Shown one piece after another: positions 6,619-8,852 of a DNA stretch of 8,852 nt. Each line of letters opens with the position of its first letter. Positions within the stretch are counted from its first letter, which is position 1. The stretch is from Oscillospiraceae bacterium (GTDB lineage: Bacteria > Bacillota > Clostridia > Oscillospirales > Ruminococcaceae). Below the pieces are notes generated by a model. The model was not told the origin of the DNA, ran no database searches, and was given only the letters and a program-made list of their open reading frames with translations. The translations under genes were made by a program, and so were the position numbers. The stretch lies in the NCBI GenBank assembly GCA_017396055.1, contig JAFQND010000230.1, positions 1 to 8,852 on the forward strand, in the 5' to 3' direction.

Positions 6619-8274
6619 ATGGATATCACCATGAAAACAAGACTGGTCTCCAGCCTTGAAAAAGTATTCCCCGATAAAGAACCTGCTCCTCTGAAGACCC
6701 CTGTCACCATGCTGCAGGACGACTTCACCGCCTTCCAGGTAGCAGTCTGGATGGACGGCCAGCTGAACCGCTGCTCCGTCACCGTCGATTCTCCCATTGC
6801 CGATCTTGTTTCCGTCCGTCAGGTATGGAATGTGCCCGTTTATAACATTTCGCCCGGCACCGAAGACGGAGACTACATTTCCGATCGTCCCGGCCTGTAC
6901 CCCGACCTGCTGCAGCCCGGCCAGATGAACGGTCAGTATATCATTCTCAACAAGAGCTGGAACGCTTTCTGGATCGAAGTGGAGACTAAAGCCGATACTC
7001 CCGCCGGCACCTATCCTGTAACTGTTACATTTACAGCAGCTTCCCCCTTCACCGGTGAGACCCTGATCGATACCTATACCGTCAATGTGACCGTTATCGG
7101 TGCAGTTCTGCCTAAACAGACCCTCAAGCGTACCGAATGGTTCTATGCCGACTGCATCGCTGATTACTATAAAGTCGAGCCTTTCTCTGAAGAGCACTGG
7201 GCACTGATGGAAAAGCAGATGGCCTTTGCCAATAAGCGCGGCGTGAATATGATCCTGACTCCTCTGTTCACTTATCCTCTGGATACCTTTGCTTCTGCCG
7301 AGCGTACCACCGTGCAGCTGGTCGATGTCTTTGTTGATAACGGTGAGTATACCTTCTGCTTCGACAAGTTCCGCCGCTGGATCGATATGGCCAAACGCTG
7401 CGGTATGGAATACTTTGAGATGTCCCATCTGTTCAGCCAGGGCGGTGCAGCTTATGCCACCAAGATCATGGCCACTGTTGATGGCGAGTACAGAAAGATC
7501 TTCGGCTACGGCGATCCCTCCACCGGTGAACCCTATCAGATCTTCATCGGTAAGATGCTGACCGGTCTGACCGCCGTCATCGAAGAGCTGGGTATCAAAG
7601 AACAAGTCGTCTTCCACATTTCCGACGAGCCCCGCATTGAGCATCTGGCAGTTTACGGCGAGCTGAAGGAAAAGCTGATGAGCTACATCAGCGATTATGT
7701 CATCATTGACGCACTGAGCGATTATGACTTCTACAAAGACGGTCTGTGTCAGCATCCCGTTGTTGCTTCCAACCATGTCACTCCCTTCCTGGAAGGTGAG
7801 ACTCCCGAAGATTTCTGGGTCTATTACTGCGTCGGCCAGTGGGATAAGGTTTCCAACCGTTTCACCGCCATGCCTTCTTACCGCAACCGCATCATTGCTG
7901 AACAGCTGTACAAATACGATGTTGACGGCTTCCTGCAGTGGGGCTACAACTTCTATAACTCCATCGGCTCGGTATATCATATCGATCCCTTCGCAACCAC
8001 CGATGCCGGCGGCGGATTCCCCGCAGGCGACCCCTTCTCTGTTTATCCCGGTGCAGACGGCGAGCCCTGGCCCTCTATCCGTCTGGAAGTCTTCTGGGAA
8101 GCTCTGTGCGACCTGAGAGCTTTCAAGCTGCTGGAAAGCCTGACCGATAAGGCCTTCGTTATGAGCCTGATCGAGGCGGAGGGAGAAGTCACCTTCTTCG
8201 ATTATCCCCGCAATGCCGATTACCAGCTGAATCTTCGTGCAAAAGTCAACGCAGAGATCGCAAAACGAATCTGA
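6619..8274 (+). CDS. DUF4091/GH123-like glycoside hydrolase, copy 4
   Basis: This 551-residue protein without a signal peptide is the last gene of the array. The N-terminal beta-rich domain carries K-T-R-L-V-S-S-L-E-K-V-F and L-K-T-P-V-T-M-L-Q-D-D-F-T-A-F-Q. The catalytic domain shows Y-F-E-M-S-H-L-F (265-272), F-H-I-S-D-E-P (332-338) with D336-E337, N-H-V-T-P-F-L-E-G (385-393), G-F-L-Q-W-G-Y-N-F-Y (437-446) and P-S-I-R-L-E (485-490). The loop Y-P-G-A-D-G-E-P-W (476-484) differs from the Y-P-G-D-D-G-K-P-W of the other three, a possible specificity change. It reads as a probable cytoplasmic glycosidase of unknown substrate. Codon bias is strong, with no TTA, CTA or TCA codon through at least codon 454. 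It has its own good ribosome binding site and is followed 11 bases later by the operon terminator. Confidence 0.9.
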   Translation: MDITMKTRLVSSLEKVFPDKEPAPLKTPVTMLQDDFTAFQVAVWMDGQLNRCSVTVDSPIADLVSVRQVWNVPVYNISPGTEDGDYISDRPGLYPDLLQPGQMNGQYIILNKSWNAFWIEVETKADTPAGTYPVTVTFTAASPFTGETLIDTYTVNVTVIGAVLPKQTLKRTEWFYADCIADYYKVEPFSEEHWALMEKQMAFANKRGVNMILTPLFTYPLDTFASAERTTVQLVDVFVDNGEYTFCFDKFRRWIDMAKRCGMEYFEMSHLFSQGGAAYATKIMATVDGEYRKIFGYGDPSTGEPYQIFIGKMLTGLTAVIEELGIKEQVVFHISDEPRIEHLAVYGELKEKLMSYISDYVIIDALSDYDFYKDGLCQHPVVASNHVTPFLEGETPEDFWVYYCVGQWDKVSNRFTAMPSYRNRIIAEQLYKYDVDGFLQWGYNFYNSIGSVYHIDPFATTDAGGGFPAGDPFSVYPGADGEPWPSIRLEVFWEALCDLRAFKLLESLTDKAFVMSLIEAEGEVTFFDYPRNADYQLNLRAKVNAEIAKRI

Positions 8275-8285
8275 TCCTTTCTCTG

Positions 8286-8316
8286 AAAAAGACAGTGCTT
8301 CGGCACTGTCTTTTTT
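8286..8316 (+). terminator. Intrinsic terminator of the DUF4091 operon
   Basis: A perfect 13-base-pair stem (8286-8298 with 8303-8315) closed by a TTCG tetraloop has the core GACAGTGC/GCACTGTC and is followed by six T residues (8311-8316). The upstream A-run pairs with the T-run. This is a textbook Rho-independent terminator just after copy 4. Confidence 0.95.
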
Positions 8317-8343
8317 GACTTGCAGGGAATAGTATGCTATACT
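8315..8343 (+). promoter_or_regulatory. Promoter of the acyltransferase gene
   Basis: TTGACT (8315-8320) and TATACT (8338-8343) are separated by 17 bases, with TG at 8335-8336 giving an extended -10. The first two bases of the -35 box are the last two T residues of the preceding terminator. The predicted start near 8350 leaves a leader of only about 14 bases. A small dyad AGTAT-GCT-ATACT (8331-8343) covers the -10 box. Confidence 0.82.
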
Positions 8344-8363
8344 GATAAAAAAGGGGGGAGATC

Positions 8364-8852
8364 ATGCTTATCGTTCTGATTGCGTCATTCTGCCTGCTCA
8401 TTCCTGGATTGCGCTTTGCCGGAAACGGCATTCGAAAGGATTACATCAGCGCAGACACTACCCTGGCTGTCCGCGGCTTTTTTGTGCTGCTGGTCTTCTT
8501 CCGGCACTATAAGACTTATGTGACGCTGCCGCGCTCGTCGGACGAGATCTTCCTTCGTTTTGACAACGGTATGGGTCAGCTGATCGTATCGCTGTTTCTT
8601 TTCTATTCCGGTTACGGTATCTATGAATCGTATTGCAAAAAAGGGGAGAGTTATGTACGATCTTTCCCGAAAAAGCGTTTTCTGACAGTGCTTCTCCATT
8701 TTGATATCACTGTTCTTTTGTACCTTTTGATGAACCTGATTTTCGGCAGACAATATACGCTCGGAAGATATCTCCTTGCCCTGACAGGATGGTATTCGGT
8801 GGGCAACAGCAGCTGGTTCATCTTTGTTACCCTTCTCCTGTACATCTTTACC
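8364..8852 (+). CDS. Acyltransferase-3 family membrane protein, N-terminal part
   Basis: The ATG at 8364 follows the purine-rich site GGGGGGAG (8353-8360); the frame is open for 163 codons to the window edge, so the C-terminal half is missing. Several hydrophobic helices are visible: residues 1-20, about 36-47, 72-86, 107-127, and 151 onward. R37 and H48 are separated by exactly ten residues, matching the R-X10-H motif of acyltransferase-3 (OafA/YrhL-type) proteins. F-Y-S-G-Y-G-I (80-86) corresponds to the family's F-F-L-S-G-F motif, followed by a basic loop K-K-R-F and a W-F-I segment. Members transfer acetyl or other acyl groups onto sugars of surface polysaccharides, or onto other acceptors, at the membrane. 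It has its own promoter and sits behind a terminator, so a functional link to the glycosidase array is not implied. The acceptor is unknown. Confidence 0.83.
   Translation, partial: MLIVLIASFCLLIPGLRFAGNGIRKDYISADTTLAVRGFFVLLVFFRHYKTYVTLPRSSDEIFLRFDNGMGQLIVSLFLFYSGYGIYESYCKKGESYVRSFPKKRFLTVLLHFDITVLLYLLMNLIFGRQYTLGRYLLALTGWYSVGNSSWFIFVTLLLYIFT

Larger units (their letters stand above)
1514..8274 (+). repeat. Tandem array of four paralogous GH123/DUF4091-like genes
   Basis: Four complete genes of 556, 552, 557 and 551 codons lie head to tail with gaps of 84, 3 and 14 bases. All begin with a short variable leader followed by V-S-S-L-E-K-V-F and all end with F-F-D-Y-P-R-N-A-D followed by an amphipathic tail; they align almost end to end. 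No promoter or terminator is visible inside the array, so they most likely form one operon. Divergence is uneven: the N-terminal 160 residues vary most, while the segment from the Asp-Glu motif to the C-terminus is strongly kept. Several long DNA tracts are identical between copies 2 and 4. Confidence 0.93.

Noticed and set aside
6550..7980. 476-codon open frame on the - strand opposite copy 4
   Set aside because: Same cause as the longer antisense frame: codon-on-codon alignment with a gene that avoids TTA, CTA and TCA. No promoter or ribosome site was seen for it.
8385..8753. 122-codon open frame on the - strand
   Set aside because: It lies opposite the acyltransferase frame, which has the R-X10-H motif, membrane helices, a promoter and a ribosome site.
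1..8852. CRISPR array, tRNA, rRNA, transposase or phage genes
   Set aside because: No spaced short repeats, cloverleaf sequence, transposase motif or terminal inverted repeats were seen; the only repetition is the paralogous gene array.

Overview
The window looks like a chromosomal piece of a Gram-positive, Clostridia-type bacterium (Bacillota), plausibly a gut Oscillospiraceae or Lachnospiraceae relative. This rests on the gene families, strong AGGAGG-type ribosome binding sites, sigma-A-like promoters and compact hairpin-plus-T-run terminators. The assignment is an inference. All recognised genes are on the + strand.

Layout. Positions 1-356 hold the C-terminal end of an altronate dehydratase (uxaA-type, galacturonate catabolism). 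Thirteen bases later comes a 322-residue protein of unrecognised family (370-1338), and a strong intrinsic terminator (1342-1370) closes that unit. A promoter at 1421-1448 with an extended -10 and a perfect palindrome just downstream (1460-1473) starts a second unit. This holds four consecutive paralogous genes of 551-557 codons (1514-3184, 3269-4927, 4931-6604, 6619-8274), ended by a second textbook terminator (8286-8316). A new promoter, whose -35 box begins inside the T-run of that terminator, drives an acyltransferase-3 membrane protein (8364 to the window edge, incomplete).

The four paralogues are the notable part. Each reads as a GH123/DUF4091-type glycoside hydrolase: an N-terminal beta-rich domain followed by a barrel-like catalytic domain. 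All have the adjacent Asp-Glu pair in H-I-(S/A)-D-E-P and the family's C-terminal G-(F/L)-L-x-W-G-Y ... Y-P-G ... S-(I/V)-R-x-E block. None has a signal peptide, so they should act in the cytoplasm, unlike the usual exported GH123 enzymes. The first, second and fourth copies have strongly selected codons, suggesting abundant proteins. The third copy has relaxed codons, no Shine-Dalgarno sequence, a start one codon after the previous stop, and an altered conserved N-H motif. The copies show conflicting kinship in their N- and C-terminal parts and share long identical DNA tracts, which suggests gene conversion.

Taken together, the window suggests intracellular breakdown of an imported glycoside or oligosaccharide beside uronate catabolism. 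The substrate, and whether the four paralogues work as separate enzymes or as one mixed assembly, cannot be read from the sequence.
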